In this document: positions 16,514 to 26,788 of the stretch, one piece after another
Position numbering within the stretch: position 1 is the stretch's first letter
Layout of the letters: each line of letters opens with the position of its first letter
Source of the DNA: Streptacidiphilus jeojiense
GTDB lineage: Bacteria > Actinomycetota > Actinomycetes > Streptomycetales > Streptomycetaceae
Direction: 5' to 3'
DNA: 64,000 nucleotides
Assembly (NCBI RefSeq): GCF_000719095.1
Contig: NZ_JOEH01000016.1
Coordinates: 248,001 to 312,000, forward strand
The notes under the pieces: generated by a model
Told to the model about the DNA's origin: nothing
Database searches by the model: none
Seen by the model: the letters and a program-made list of their open reading frames with translations, nothing else
Program-made: the position numbers and the translations under genes

Positions 16514-18148
16514 CTACTTGACGGTGATGTCGGTGTAGACCGGGACGCTGAAGGGGTCCAGCGTCACATTGTCGACCTTCGAGGACCAGCCCACCGTGCC
16601 GTTCTGGTACCACAGCGGGATCGCCGGCAGGTCGGTGATGAGCAGCTTCTCGGCGGACTGGAAGTCCTGGACGGCCTTGGTGGTGTCGCTCTCCGCGTTG
16701 GCCTGGTTGACCAGCGCGTCGAACTGCGCGTTGCTGTAGTGCGCGTCGTTGGAGCCGCCGGTGGTGGTGTACAGCGGCTGCAGGAAGTCCTGGATCAGCG
16801 GGTAGTCCATCTGCCATCCGGTACGGAAGGCGCTGGTCATCTGCTTGTTGGTGACCTGGTTGCGGAAGTCGGCGAAGGTGCCGACCGGCTTGCCGACGCA
16901 GGCCTTGGTGTTGCCCAGGGCGTTGTTGATGCTGTTGCAGACCGCGTCCACCCACTCCTTGTGCGGACCGTCGGCGTTGTAGCTGATGGTCAGCTGGCCG
17001 CCGGGGATGCCGCCGCCCTGGGCGACCAGCTCCTTGGCCTTGGTGGGGTTGTAGGTGCAGACGTCGCCGCACAGGCCGGACTTGTAGCCGCCGGCCTCGC
17101 CGAGCACCGGGGAGGTCCAGTCGGTGGCCGGGGTGCGGGTGTTGTCGAAGATCGTCTTGGTGATGGTGTCGCGGTCGATCGCCATCGAGATGCCCTGGCG
17201 GACCAGCTTGGCGCCCGCGGTGTTCCAGTTGGCCTGGTACATCGGGAACGAGATGGTCTGGATGATGCCGGCCGGCTCGTTCAGGAAGCGGCCGTTCAGG
17301 TCGGTCTTGATGGTCTTCAGCGCGGCGTTCGGCACGCCGTTGTCGACGTCGAGGTTGCCGGACTGCAGGTCCGCGTAGGCCGCGTTGGTGTCGGTGTAGA
17401 CCTTGAGGGTCACCCCGCCGTTCTTCGGCTTGTTGGTGCCGGTGTAGTCGGCGTTGGGGACCAGCTTCATCTGCTGGCTCTTGGTCCAGGAGTCGATCTT
17501 GTAGGGACCGTCACCGATCGGCTTGTTCAGGAACGCGGCGTGGTCCGTGTAGAACGAGGCCGGCAGCGGGTAGTACGCCGTGTAGCCCAGGGTCTGCGGC
17601 CAGGTGGAGAACTTCTGCGACAGCTTGACCGTGAAGGTGCTGTCGTCCACGACCTTCAGCCCGGACATGGTCTTGGCGGTCGGGTTGCCACTCGCCGGGG
17701 CGACGGCGTTGTAGCCGTCGATGTAGGAGAAGAAGCTGCTGTTGACCTGCTTGTTGGTGGACAGCGCGCCGTAGTTCCAGGCGTCCACGAAGGACTTCGC
17801 GGTGACCGGGGTGCCGTCGCTGAACTTCCAGCCGGACTTCAGCTTGACGGTCCAGTTCTGCTGGTCCGTGGAGGTGATCGAGTCCGCGACCGCGTTCTCC
17901 GCCTTGCTGGTCTTGGGGTCGTACTGGACCAGGCCCGTCATGATCATGTCGAGGACGGCGCCGCCGTTGACCTCGTTGGTGTTCGCGGGCTCCAGCGGGT
18001 TCTGCGGGTCACCCCACCATGCGTTCACGACGCCGTTGGCGTTCGTTCCACCGGAGCTGCCGGAGCTGCTACTGCTGCTGCAGGCGGTGGCCGCAAGGGC
18101 GATGGCGATCGCTCCGGCGGCGAACTTGACTCGCGTGGCTCCACGCAT
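16514..18148 (-). CDS. oligopeptide-binding lipoprotein of the right importer (BldKB-like type)
   Basis: A 544-residue family-5 solute-binding lipoprotein. The signal peptide MRGATRVKFAAGAIAIALAA is followed by lipobox TAC (Cys at 23) and a Ser/Gly linker. The body reads LKSGWKFSDGTPVTAKSFVD and PIGDGPYKIDSW; a paired-Cys segment GLCGDVC is also present. It heads the five-gene operon running down to 12322. The order (binding protein, permease, permease, ATPase, ATPase) and the position next to typA recall the S. coelicolor bldK / SCO5117-type loci; the exact orthology is uncertain. Confidence 0.88.
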   Translation of the reverse strand: MRGATRVKFAAGAIAIALAATACSSSSSSGSSGGTNANGVVNAWWGDPQNPLEPANTNEVNGGAVLDMIMTGLVQYDPKTSKAENAVADSITSTDQQNWTVKLKSGWKFSDGTPVTAKSFVDAWNYGALSTNKQVNSSFFSYIDGYNAVAPASGNPTAKTMSGLKVVDDSTFTVKLSQKFSTWPQTLGYTAYYPLPASFYTDHAAFLNKPIGDGPYKIDSWTKSQQMKLVPNADYTGTNKPKNGGVTLKVYTDTNAAYADLQSGNLDVDNGVPNAALKTIKTDLNGRFLNEPAGIIQTISFPMYQANWNTAGAKLVRQGISMAIDRDTITKTIFDNTRTPATDWTSPVLGEAGGYKSGLCGDVCTYNPTKAKELVAQGGGIPGGQLTISYNADGPHKEWVDAVCNSINNALGNTKACVGKPVGTFADFRNQVTNKQMTSAFRTGWQMDYPLIQDFLQPLYTTTGGSNDAHYSNAQFDALVNQANAESDTTKAVQDFQSAEKLLITDLPAIPLWYQNGTVGWSSKVDNVTLDPFSVPVYTDITVK

Positions 18149-18508
18149 GGACGTGCCTCCTCAGACGTGCTGTGCAGTCGTACCGTGCGCCCGGCGCCCA
18201 CCCCTGGGAGCCCTGCGCTCTGTCGCTCGCGGGCCCGCGCCGTGGGACGCGAGACCCGGTGACCCGAGCGTCGTGATTCCTACTATCTGTCACCGTCAGA
18301 GATGCCTGTGACCAAATTAGATTTCGGTTTGATCACACGCCTGTGACTCATATCTCGCAACCCGGGCGTGTCCAGGTGGGTGCAAGGAGCCATCAAACGG
18401 ACACCTTTATCCGCCCATACGCATCCTGTCACCGATATCCGTACCATCCGGGACTGACACTCGGCCTGAGGGCAACTACTCAGTGTGATGAACGGACGGC
18501 GTGAAAAA
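18149..18508 (-). promoter_or_regulatory. promoter region of the right importer
   Basis: Upstream of the binding-protein start at 18148. It contains an inverted repeat GTGACCAAA / TTTGATCAC (18308-18316 and 18328-18336, one mismatch) and a direct repeat GCCTGTGAC at 18304-18312 and 18339-18347, 35 bases apart. The stretch 18280-18480 is A/T-richer than its surroundings. These are candidate operator sites; the regulator is unknown. No gene was seen. Confidence 0.45.
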
Positions 18509-18544
18509 GCCGCCGCCCCGCCCTGGAGGGGGCGGGGCGGCGGC
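18509..18544 (-). terminator. intrinsic terminator of typA
   Basis: A 15-bp GC stem (18509-18523 with 18530-18544, loop 18524-18529) followed, reading on the minus strand, by TTTTT. This is a canonical hairpin plus T-tract placed 60 bases after the typA stop. Confidence 0.9.
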
Positions 18545-18603
18545 CGGGTGCCGCTCGGGTCGTTACCGGGTCCTAAGCGGTGCTGCGGGGTGCTGCGGGG
18601 GCG

Positions 18604-20469
<1,866 letters not shown>

Positions 20470-20681
20470 ACGGGGGTGAATCTCCCGGGTCGTGGGGCGT
20501 GGTAACCGATGCGCAAATGCGCCGACCCTCCCGAGTCGTTCGCGCCACCTGCCGCCGGGCCACCTGCCGGGCACCACATGCCACGGCTTACCTCCATGGT
20601 ACGGGGCCGCGCGCGGTCGCACCGCCCGCGCCCCCGCGACGCGGGTCACAACTCCGGATCGCCCCGCAGCCGGCCGCGCCC

Positions 20682-22424
20682 TCAGTGCCCGGTGAAGCCG
20701 AGGTCCTGGAAGTGCGGGGCGGTGAAGCCGAAGGCGCCGGCGTTGGCGACACCGGTGCGTACGGCGACCAGCTGCGGGCGCTGGAACAGCGGCAGCGAGG
20801 GGGCCTCCTGCCAGATCCGGGTGTCCGCCTCGGTGGTCAGCCGGGCCGCCTCGGACGGGTCCAGGGCGGCGGCGGCCTTCGCCAGCAGCTGGTCCACCTC
20901 GTCCGTCCCGGTGGCGGAGAGGTTCTGACCGTTGTTCAGTGATCCGTCCGGCTGGACCGCCGGCTTGGCGTAGAGCGGGAGCTCGTCGGCGACCGGGAAG
21001 GCGGCGGCCGGCCAGGAGAACAGGGCCAGGTCGAAGGAGCCGGCCGCGACGTGGTCGGCGAAGAAGGAGTCACCGGCGACGGTCACCGTGCGCAGCGGCA
21101 CCCCGATCCTGCCCAGCTGGTCCGTGAGCAGCTTCGCCACCTGGACGTCCTCGGCGGAACCGGTGCGGATGAGCAGGGTGAGTCCGAGCGGACGGCCGTC
21201 CTTGGTGCGGACCGGTGCGGCGGCGGGCGCCCGGTGCGCCGCGTCGCCGGCCGGTGCCGCGGCTAGGTGCCAGCCGGCCGCGTCCAGGTGGCGGGTGGCG
21301 TTGTCGGCGCCGGGGGCCAGCGCGGAGCTGTCGTCCTCGTAGCCGTGCTGGTCGGCCATGACCAGGTGGTTGCCGAGCGGCAGCACCGGCAGGCCCAGCG
21401 GCTTGAGCACGGCCTCGGCGATCGCGGTGCGGTCCACCGCCTGGGCGACGGCCCGGCGCAGGTCCGGGTCGGCCAGCGGGCCGCTGCCGCCGTTGAGGGT
21501 GAGCTGCAGGAAGGCGGGGGCCGAGGCCCGGTGCAGGACGGTGCCGGGCACCGAGGCGGCCTGGGCGACCGGGGTGCCGTCCTCGACCGCGCGGCTGAGG
21601 TCGGCGACGTCCAGCTTTCCGGCGCGCAGCGCGGCCAGACGGGTGTCCGGGGCCGCCGGGGTGAAGGCGATGGCGTCGAGCTTGGCCGGGGCGCCCCACC
21701 AGTGCGGGTTGCGGACCGCGGTGACCGCGGCGCCGTCCAGCGCCTTCAGGTCCTTGAGGCCGCTGAGCGTGAAGGGGCCGGAGTCGGCGGCGAGACGGGT
21801 CCGCGAGCCGTCGTTGAAGGCGTCGGCGGTGCCGGTCGCCGCGGCCGGGTAGAGCGGGGTGAACAGGCCCTTCCAGGCCGCGTACGGCTTGGCGAAGACC
21901 ACCTTGACGTCGTGCGGTCCCGCGCCCTGGCTCACCGAGGAGATGCTGTCGTAGCCGTCGGTGCGGGCGGTCCAGTACGCCGAGCTCCGGCCGTTCAGGG
22001 CCTGCCACTGGGCGGCGAAGTCGGCCGCCGAGAGCGGCTTGCCGTCGCTCCAGACCGCCTTGGGGTTGAGGTGGTAGACGATCGTCTGCGGCTGCTGGGA
22101 GGTCTGCTCGACGCCGGTGAGGTAGTCCGGGTCCGGGGTGGCGTCGGCGTGCTGGTCCAGGGTGAACAGGGTCGGCAGCACGGCCTCGGCCAGCAGCGCG
22201 GTGTCCGGGGTGGCGTCGGCCTGGAAGGTGTTCAGCGTGGTCGGCTCGGCGTCCAGGGCCCAGCGCAGGGTGCCCCCGGTGCTGACCTTGGCCCGGTCCG
22301 CGGAGGAGAGGTCCGAGGCCTTGGGCGCGGGGCCGCCGCCGGAGCAGGCGGCCAGCACGACGCCCAGGGCGGCGGCGCCGACGACGGCGAGGGTCCCGTA
22401 CGGGCGGGGGTGGGACTGGGGCAC
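20682..22424 (-). CDS. orphan oligopeptide-binding lipoprotein
   Basis: I chose the GTG at 22424, which has GGAGG five bases upstream; the open frame continues to 22700 without support. The 580-residue product has a short signal peptide ending LAAC (Cys at 27), then a family-5 binding domain (VWSDGKPLSAADFAAQWQALNG, ADSGPFTLSGL). It shares the FAAQWQALNG stretch and overall layout with the lipoprotein at 10531. No permease or ATPase gene adjoins it. It could feed one of the two nearby importers or act as a peptide sensor. It is divergent from the gene at 22760. Confidence 0.82.
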   Translation of the reverse strand: MPQSHPRPYGTLAVVGAAALGVVLAACSGGGPAPKASDLSSADRAKVSTGGTLRWALDAEPTTLNTFQADATPDTALLAEAVLPTLFTLDQHADATPDPDYLTGVEQTSQQPQTIVYHLNPKAVWSDGKPLSAADFAAQWQALNGRSSAYWTARTDGYDSISSVSQGAGPHDVKVVFAKPYAAWKGLFTPLYPAAATGTADAFNDGSRTRLAADSGPFTLSGLKDLKALDGAAVTAVRNPHWWGAPAKLDAIAFTPAAPDTRLAALRAGKLDVADLSRAVEDGTPVAQAASVPGTVLHRASAPAFLQLTLNGGSGPLADPDLRRAVAQAVDRTAIAEAVLKPLGLPVLPLGNHLVMADQHGYEDDSSALAPGADNATRHLDAAGWHLAAAPAGDAAHRAPAAAPVRTKDGRPLGLTLLIRTGSAEDVQVAKLLTDQLGRIGVPLRTVTVAGDSFFADHVAAGSFDLALFSWPAAAFPVADELPLYAKPAVQPDGSLNNGQNLSATGTDEVDQLLAKAAAALDPSEAARLTTEADTRIWQEAPSLPLFQRPQLVAVRTGVANAGAFGFTAPHFQDLGFTGH

Positions 22425-22759
22425 AGGGACCTCCGCGCGTGTGCATATAGGCACATCTGATGGCTTTTCTGACCTTCCGCCCCCTACTGAAGAACAAACG
22501 CCGCCGCTGACCCCTTCGACACGGCTGCGCGGAGCCGAACGGTCACCCGTTCGGGGCAGCGGTCGCAGTGCGCGCCGGGCGTGCAGACGGGGGCCGCGAC
22601 CAGGAATTCCCGCCAATCCGCCGCCAATCCCGTTCAAGGTCTTCCCAGCGGCCGGTGATCGGAGCCACACTCGCTTGCGCACGCCTGGCTGACGAAACAT
22701 CAGAAACCTTGATCAGGCCGGAGCTTGATCAGACAGTGAAGTGCGGAGGTGGCTCTGCC
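22425..22759. promoter_or_regulatory. divergent promoter region
   Basis: 335 bases between the orphan lipoprotein (minus) and the small gene upstream of sdh (plus). It has the GGAGGT ribosome site at 22745-22750 at its right end. I saw no gene and no strong palindrome. Confidence 0.4.
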
Positions 22760-23077
22760 ATGCCCCCAGCCACGCCCTCGACCACAGTCGGGCAGCTGGC
22801 CGAGGCCAGCCGCTGCCTGGAGGAACTCGACCGGGCGCTCAGCGACTCCCGGCTGCGGCTCGGCGGTGGACTCGACGTCCGCCGGGTCCGCACCGACCTG
22901 GTCCACCTGCGGGAGAGCCTGGCGCTGCTGTCCGCGGCCGTCGCCGAGGGCGCCGAGGCCCCGCCCGGGTCGGCGCGCATCCCGCGCCCCGGTGTGGTCG
23001 AGATTCCCGACACGCCGTACGACCCGGCGATGTGGCGCGACGCCGACGACGAGGGCATCGGCTGCCGCCACCGCTGA
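22760..23077 (+). CDS. small hypothetical protein upstream of sdh
   Basis: The ATG at 22760 has GGAGGT nine bases upstream; the longer frame from 22568 lacks one. The 105-residue soluble protein is helical in character (LAEASRCLEELDRALSDSRLRLGG...VRTDLVHLRESLALLSAAVAEGA) and then has a Pro-rich acidic tail ending in WRDADDEGIGCRHR. I recall a small hypothetical gene at this place upstream of the sdh genes in Streptomyces. It is probably co-transcribed with the sdh anchor 42 bases on. The function is unknown. Confidence 0.65.
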   Translation: MPPATPSTTVGQLAEASRCLEELDRALSDSRLRLGGGLDVRRVRTDLVHLRESLALLSAAVAEGAEAPPGSARIPRPGVVEIPDTPYDPAMWRDADDEGIGCRHR

Positions 23078-23119
23078 ACCGGGCCCCTGCGGCCCGACAT
23101 ACTGGAGGAAGAAACCCGC

Positions 23120-23989
23120 GTGACCACCGAGATCCGGCCCCCGCAGCAGCCGGGAGAACCGCAGAGCGCAGCAGCACCGTCGGGCCCGGCGCCGGGACGG
23201 GGGGTCCACTCCCCCGGACGAGCCGCCATCGCCGCCCGCCATCTGCGCACCGACCGCTGGTGGGCCTCCCCGGCCCTCACCGGGTTCGGCCTGCTGGCCT
23301 TCATCGGCTACTCCACCTGGCGGGCCTTCTTCGGGCTGCACACCGCCTATGCGGCCCCCTACGTTTCGCCCTTCTACTCGCCCTGCCTGGCCGCCAACTG
23401 CCCGGCCATGAAGTCCGGCGCCGACTGGGCGCTGTTCGGCAGCTGGTGGCAGCTCTCCCCGGCGCTGATCGTGCTGATCTTCCCGCTGGGCTTCCGGCTG
23501 ACCTGCTACTACTACCGCAAGGCCTACTACCGCGCGTTCTGGTCCTCACCGCCCGCCTGCGCGGTCGCCGAACCGCACGCCTCCTACAGCGGCGAGACCC
23601 GGTTCCCGCTGATCCTGCAGAACATCCACCGCTACTTCTTCTACTTCGCGATCGTGGTCGCCGGGATCCTGACCTACGACGCGGTGCTGGCCTGGCGCAA
23701 CCCGGCCGGGCAGTGGGGGCACGCCGGCGTCGGCACCCTGGTGCTGCTCGCCAACATCGTGCTGATCTGGGCGTACACCCTCTCCTGCCACTCCTGCCGG
23801 CACATCGTCGGCGGCCGGCTGCGGCACTTCTCCAAGCACCCGGTCCGCTACCGGATGTGGAACCTGGTCGGGAAGCTGAACGCCCGCCACATGCAGCTCG
23901 CCTGGGCCTCGCTGATCAGCGTCGGGGTCGCCGACCTGTACGTCTACCTGCTCGCCAGCGGTGCCTTCACCGACCCGCGCATCTTCTAG
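23120..23989 (+). CDS. sdhC: succinate dehydrogenase membrane anchor, five-helix type with CHSCRH motif
   Basis: 289 residues starting at GTG 23120 behind GGAGGAA. About 45 Pro-rich cytoplasmic residues precede five or so membrane segments (about 52-70, 110-127, 168-190, 203-222, 258-280). Cysteine and histidine residues cluster at C89/C94 (PCLAANC) and at C223-H224-C226-H228 (CHSCRH). It lies 16 bases before sdhA. Mycobacterial Sdh1 has an anchor of this kind reported to carry a membrane-embedded Rieske-type iron-sulphur cluster; I recall that from the literature and the present motif is compatible with it. It passes electrons from SdhAB to menaquinone. The family assignment is firm from context, the cluster is inferred. 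Confidence 0.78.
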   Translation: MTTEIRPPQQPGEPQSAAAPSGPAPGRGVHSPGRAAIAARHLRTDRWWASPALTGFGLLAFIGYSTWRAFFGLHTAYAAPYVSPFYSPCLAANCPAMKSGADWALFGSWWQLSPALIVLIFPLGFRLTCYYYRKAYYRAFWSSPPACAVAEPHASYSGETRFPLILQNIHRYFFYFAIVVAGILTYDAVLAWRNPAGQWGHAGVGTLVLLANIVLIWAYTLSCHSCRHIVGGRLRHFSKHPVRYRMWNLVGKLNARHMQLAWASLISVGVADLYVYLLASGAFTDPRIF

Positions 23990-24005
23990 AGGGATACCCA
24001 GAGAC

Positions 24006-25982
24006 ATGACCGAGGTGGAGCGCCACACGTACGACGTGGTCGTGGTCGGAGCCGGGGGCGCCGGGCTGCGTGCCGCGATCGAGGCCCGCGAGCAGGGGAT
24101 GCGGACCGCGATCATCTGCAAGTCGCTGTTCGGCAAGGCCCACACCGTGATGGCCGAGGGCGGCATCGCCGCCAGCATGGGCAACGTCAACTCCGACGAC
24201 AACTGGCAGACGCACTTCCGCGACACCATGCGCGGCGGGAAGTTCCTGAACCACTGGCGGATGGCCGAGCTGCACGCCCAGGAGGCCCCGGACCGGGTCT
24301 GGGAGCTGGAGACCTGGGGCGCGCTGTTCGACCGCACCAAGGACGGCCGGATCTCCCAGCGCAACTTCGGCGGCCACGAGTACCCCCGGCTGGCGCACGT
24401 CGGCGACCGGACCGGGCTGGAGCTGATCCGCACCCTGCAGCAGAAGGTGGTCTCGCTGCAGCAGGAGGACTTCAAGGAGTACGGCGACTACGAGGCCCGG
24501 ATCCGGGTCTTCCAGGAGTACACCGTCACCCGGGTGCTCAAGGGCAGCAGCATCCGCGGCGAGGACCGGGTCAGCGGGGTGTTCGGCTACCAGCGCGAGT
24601 CCGGCCGCTTCTTCACCATCGAGGCGCCGGCGGTGGTGCTGGCCACCGGCGGCATCGGCAAGTCCTTCAAGGTGACCTCCAACTCCTGGGAGTACACCGG
24701 GGACGGCCACGCGCTGGCGCTGCTGGCCGGGGCGACCCTGGTGAACATGGAGTTCGTCCAGTTCCACCCCACCGGGATGGTCTGGCCGCCGTCGGTGAAG
24801 GGCATCCTGGTCACCGAGTCGGTCCGGGGCGACGGCGGGGTGCTGCGCAACAGCGAGGGCAAGCGCTTCATGTTCGACTACATCCCGGACGTCTTCCGGG
24901 AGAAGTACGCCGAGACCGAGGCCGAGGGCGACCGCTGGTACGCCGACCAGGCCAACAACCGCCGCCCACCGGAGCTGCTGCCCAGGGACGAGGTGGCCCG
25001 CGCCATCAACTCCGAGGTCAAGGCCGGCCGCGGCACCCCGCACGGCGGGGTCTACCTGGACGTCTCCACCCGGCTCCCGGCCGAGGAGATCCGGCGCCGG
25101 CTGCCGTCGATGCACCACCAGTTCAAGGAGCTGGCGGACGTCGACATCACCGCCGAGCCGATGGAGGTCGGACCGACCTGCCACTACGTCATGGGCGGGG
25201 TCGAGGTCGACCCGGACACCGCGGCCGCGTCGGTGCCCGGGCTCTACGCGGCCGGCGAGGTCGCCGGCGGGATGCACGGCTCCAACCGGCTCGGCGGCAA
25301 CTCGCTCTCCGACCTGCTGGTCTTCGGCCGCCGGGCCGGGCTGCACGCCTCGCTCTACGCGGCGGCGCTGGCCGAGCGGCCCGAGCTGGACCAGGAGCAG
25401 ATCACCGCGGCGGCGGCCGAGGCGCTCAACCCCTTCGAGGGCGCGGAGGTCGACGGCCCGCCGGAGAACCCGTACACCGTGCACCAGGAGCTCCAGCAGA
25501 CCATGAACGACCTGGTCGGCATCATCCGCCGGGAGGCGGAGGTGGCCGAGGCGCTGCAGCGGCTGGTCGGGCTGCGGGAACGGGCCGAGCGCGCCGTGGT
25601 CGAGGGCCACCGGCAGTTCAACCCGGGCTGGCACCTCGCGCTGGACCTGCGCAACATGCTGCTGGTCTCCGAGTGCGTCGCCCGGGCCGCGCTGGAGCGC
25701 ACCGAGAGCCGGGGCGGCCACACCCGCGAGGACCACCCGGAGATGGACAGCGCCTGGCGCAAGGTCAACCTGATCTGCTCGCTGGCGGAGAAGGACGGCT
25801 CGGACGGGCAGATCGCCCTGGTGCACAAGGACAACCCGCCGATCAGGCCGGACTTGCTGGCGCTGTTCGAGACCTCGGAACTGAAGAAGTACCTGACCGA
25901 GGGCGAGCTGCCGTCGGCCGCCATCCCCGAACAACGCAGTGCTGGACAGGACGCCGACGTACCGGACGGAGCCGAGCAGTGA
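24006..25982 (+). CDS. sdhA: succinate dehydrogenase flavoprotein subunit
   Basis: A 658-residue FAD subunit that oxidises succinate to fumarate in the TCA cycle and respiratory chain. The FAD-binding motif VVGAGGAGLRA is at the N-terminus, the flavin-attachment region reads HTVMAEGGIAA, substrate-site phrases include FHPTG, and the C-terminal FAD segment is SNRLGGNSLSDLLVFGRRAG. The ATG at 24006 follows a short GAGGGA site. The stop overlaps the sdhB start. The sequence is of the Sdh1/fumarate-reductase-like class that pairs with the unusual anchor encoded just upstream. Confidence 0.93.
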   Translation: MTEVERHTYDVVVVGAGGAGLRAAIEAREQGMRTAIICKSLFGKAHTVMAEGGIAASMGNVNSDDNWQTHFRDTMRGGKFLNHWRMAELHAQEAPDRVWELETWGALFDRTKDGRISQRNFGGHEYPRLAHVGDRTGLELIRTLQQKVVSLQQEDFKEYGDYEARIRVFQEYTVTRVLKGSSIRGEDRVSGVFGYQRESGRFFTIEAPAVVLATGGIGKSFKVTSNSWEYTGDGHALALLAGATLVNMEFVQFHPTGMVWPPSVKGILVTESVRGDGGVLRNSEGKRFMFDYIPDVFREKYAETEAEGDRWYADQANNRRPPELLPRDEVARAINSEVKAGRGTPHGGVYLDVSTRLPAEEIRRRLPSMHHQFKELADVDITAEPMEVGPTCHYVMGGVEVDPDTAAASVPGLYAAGEVAGGMHGSNRLGGNSLSDLLVFGRRAGLHASLYAAALAERPELDQEQITAAAAEALNPFEGAEVDGPPENPYTVHQELQQTMNDLVGIIRREAEVAEALQRLVGLRERAERAVVEGHRQFNPGWHLALDLRNMLLVSECVARAALERTESRGGHTREDHPEMDSAWRKVNLICSLAEKDGSDGQIALVHKDNPPIRPDLLALFETSELKKYLTEGELPSAAIPEQRSAGQDADVPDGAEQ

Positions 25983-26743
25983 GCTACCAGGCCAACTTCC
26001 GCGTGTGGCGCGGCGACTCCTCGGGCGGCAGCCTGGAGCCGTACCAGGTGGAGGTCAACGAGGGCGAGGTGGTGCTGGACATCGTGCACCGGCTGCAGGC
26101 CACCCAGGCCCCCGACCTCGCGGTCCGCTGGAACTGCAAGGCCGGCAAGTGCGGGTCCTGCAGCGCCGAGGTCAACGGGCGGCCCCGGCTGCTGTGCATG
26201 ACCCGGATGTCCACGCTGCCGGCGGACGAACCGGTGACCATCACCCCGATGCGGACCTTCCCGGTGCTGCGGGACCTGGTGACGGACGTCTCCTTCAACT
26301 ACACCAAGGCGCGGGAGGTGCCCTCCTTCGTCCCGCCGCCGGACCTGAAGCCGGGTCAGTACCGGATGCAGCAGGAGGATGTGAACCGGTCGCAGGAGTT
26401 CCGCAAGTGCATCGAGTGCTTCCTCTGCCAGAACACCTGCCATGTGGTCCGCGACCACGAGGAGAACAAGCCGGCCTTCTCCGGGCCGCGGTTCCTGATG
26501 CGGGTGGCGGAGCTGGACATGCATCCGCTGGACGCCGCGGCGGAGGGCGGGCTGGACCGCAAGCGGTCGGCTCAGGAGGAGCACGGGTTGGGGATGTGCA
26601 ACATCACCAAGTGCTGCACCGAGGTGTGCCCGGAGCACATCAAGATCACCGACAATGCGCTCATTCCGTTGAAGGAGCGGGCGGTCGACCGGAAGTACGA
26701 TCCGTTGGTGTGGCTGGGGTCGGTCATCAGGCGCAGGAAGTAG
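25979..26743 (+). CDS. sdhB: succinate dehydrogenase iron-sulphur subunit
   Basis: 254 residues starting at the GTG at 25979, which overlaps the sdhA stop (GTGA). Cluster ligands are visible in order: 2Fe-2S motif CKAGKCGSCSAE with a later RLLC, then CIECFLCQNTC, then CNITKCCTEVCPEH for the 4Fe-4S and 3Fe-4S clusters. It carries electrons from SdhA to the anchor. A hairpin follows 21 bases after the stop. Confidence 0.93.
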   Translation: MSYQANFRVWRGDSSGGSLEPYQVEVNEGEVVLDIVHRLQATQAPDLAVRWNCKAGKCGSCSAEVNGRPRLLCMTRMSTLPADEPVTITPMRTFPVLRDLVTDVSFNYTKAREVPSFVPPPDLKPGQYRMQQEDVNRSQEFRKCIECFLCQNTCHVVRDHEENKPAFSGPRFLMRVAELDMHPLDAAAEGGLDRKRSAQEEHGLGMCNITKCCTEVCPEHIKITDNALIPLKERAVDRKYDPLVWLGSVIRRRK

Positions 26744-26755
26744 CTGGTTGAGGTT

Positions 26756-26788
26756 GCGCAGTTCCCCGCGCCCCTGTCGGGGCGCGGG
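26756..26788. terminator. bidirectional terminator containing a repeated intergenic element
   Basis: A 10-bp perfect stem (26765-26774 with 26779-26788, loop TGTC) lies between the stops of convergent sdhB and the phosphatase gene. Its left part is the string GCGCAGTTCCCCGCGCCCCT (26756-26775), which recurs exactly at 41984-42003 and, diverged and inverted, at 61645-61663. Confidence 0.85.
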
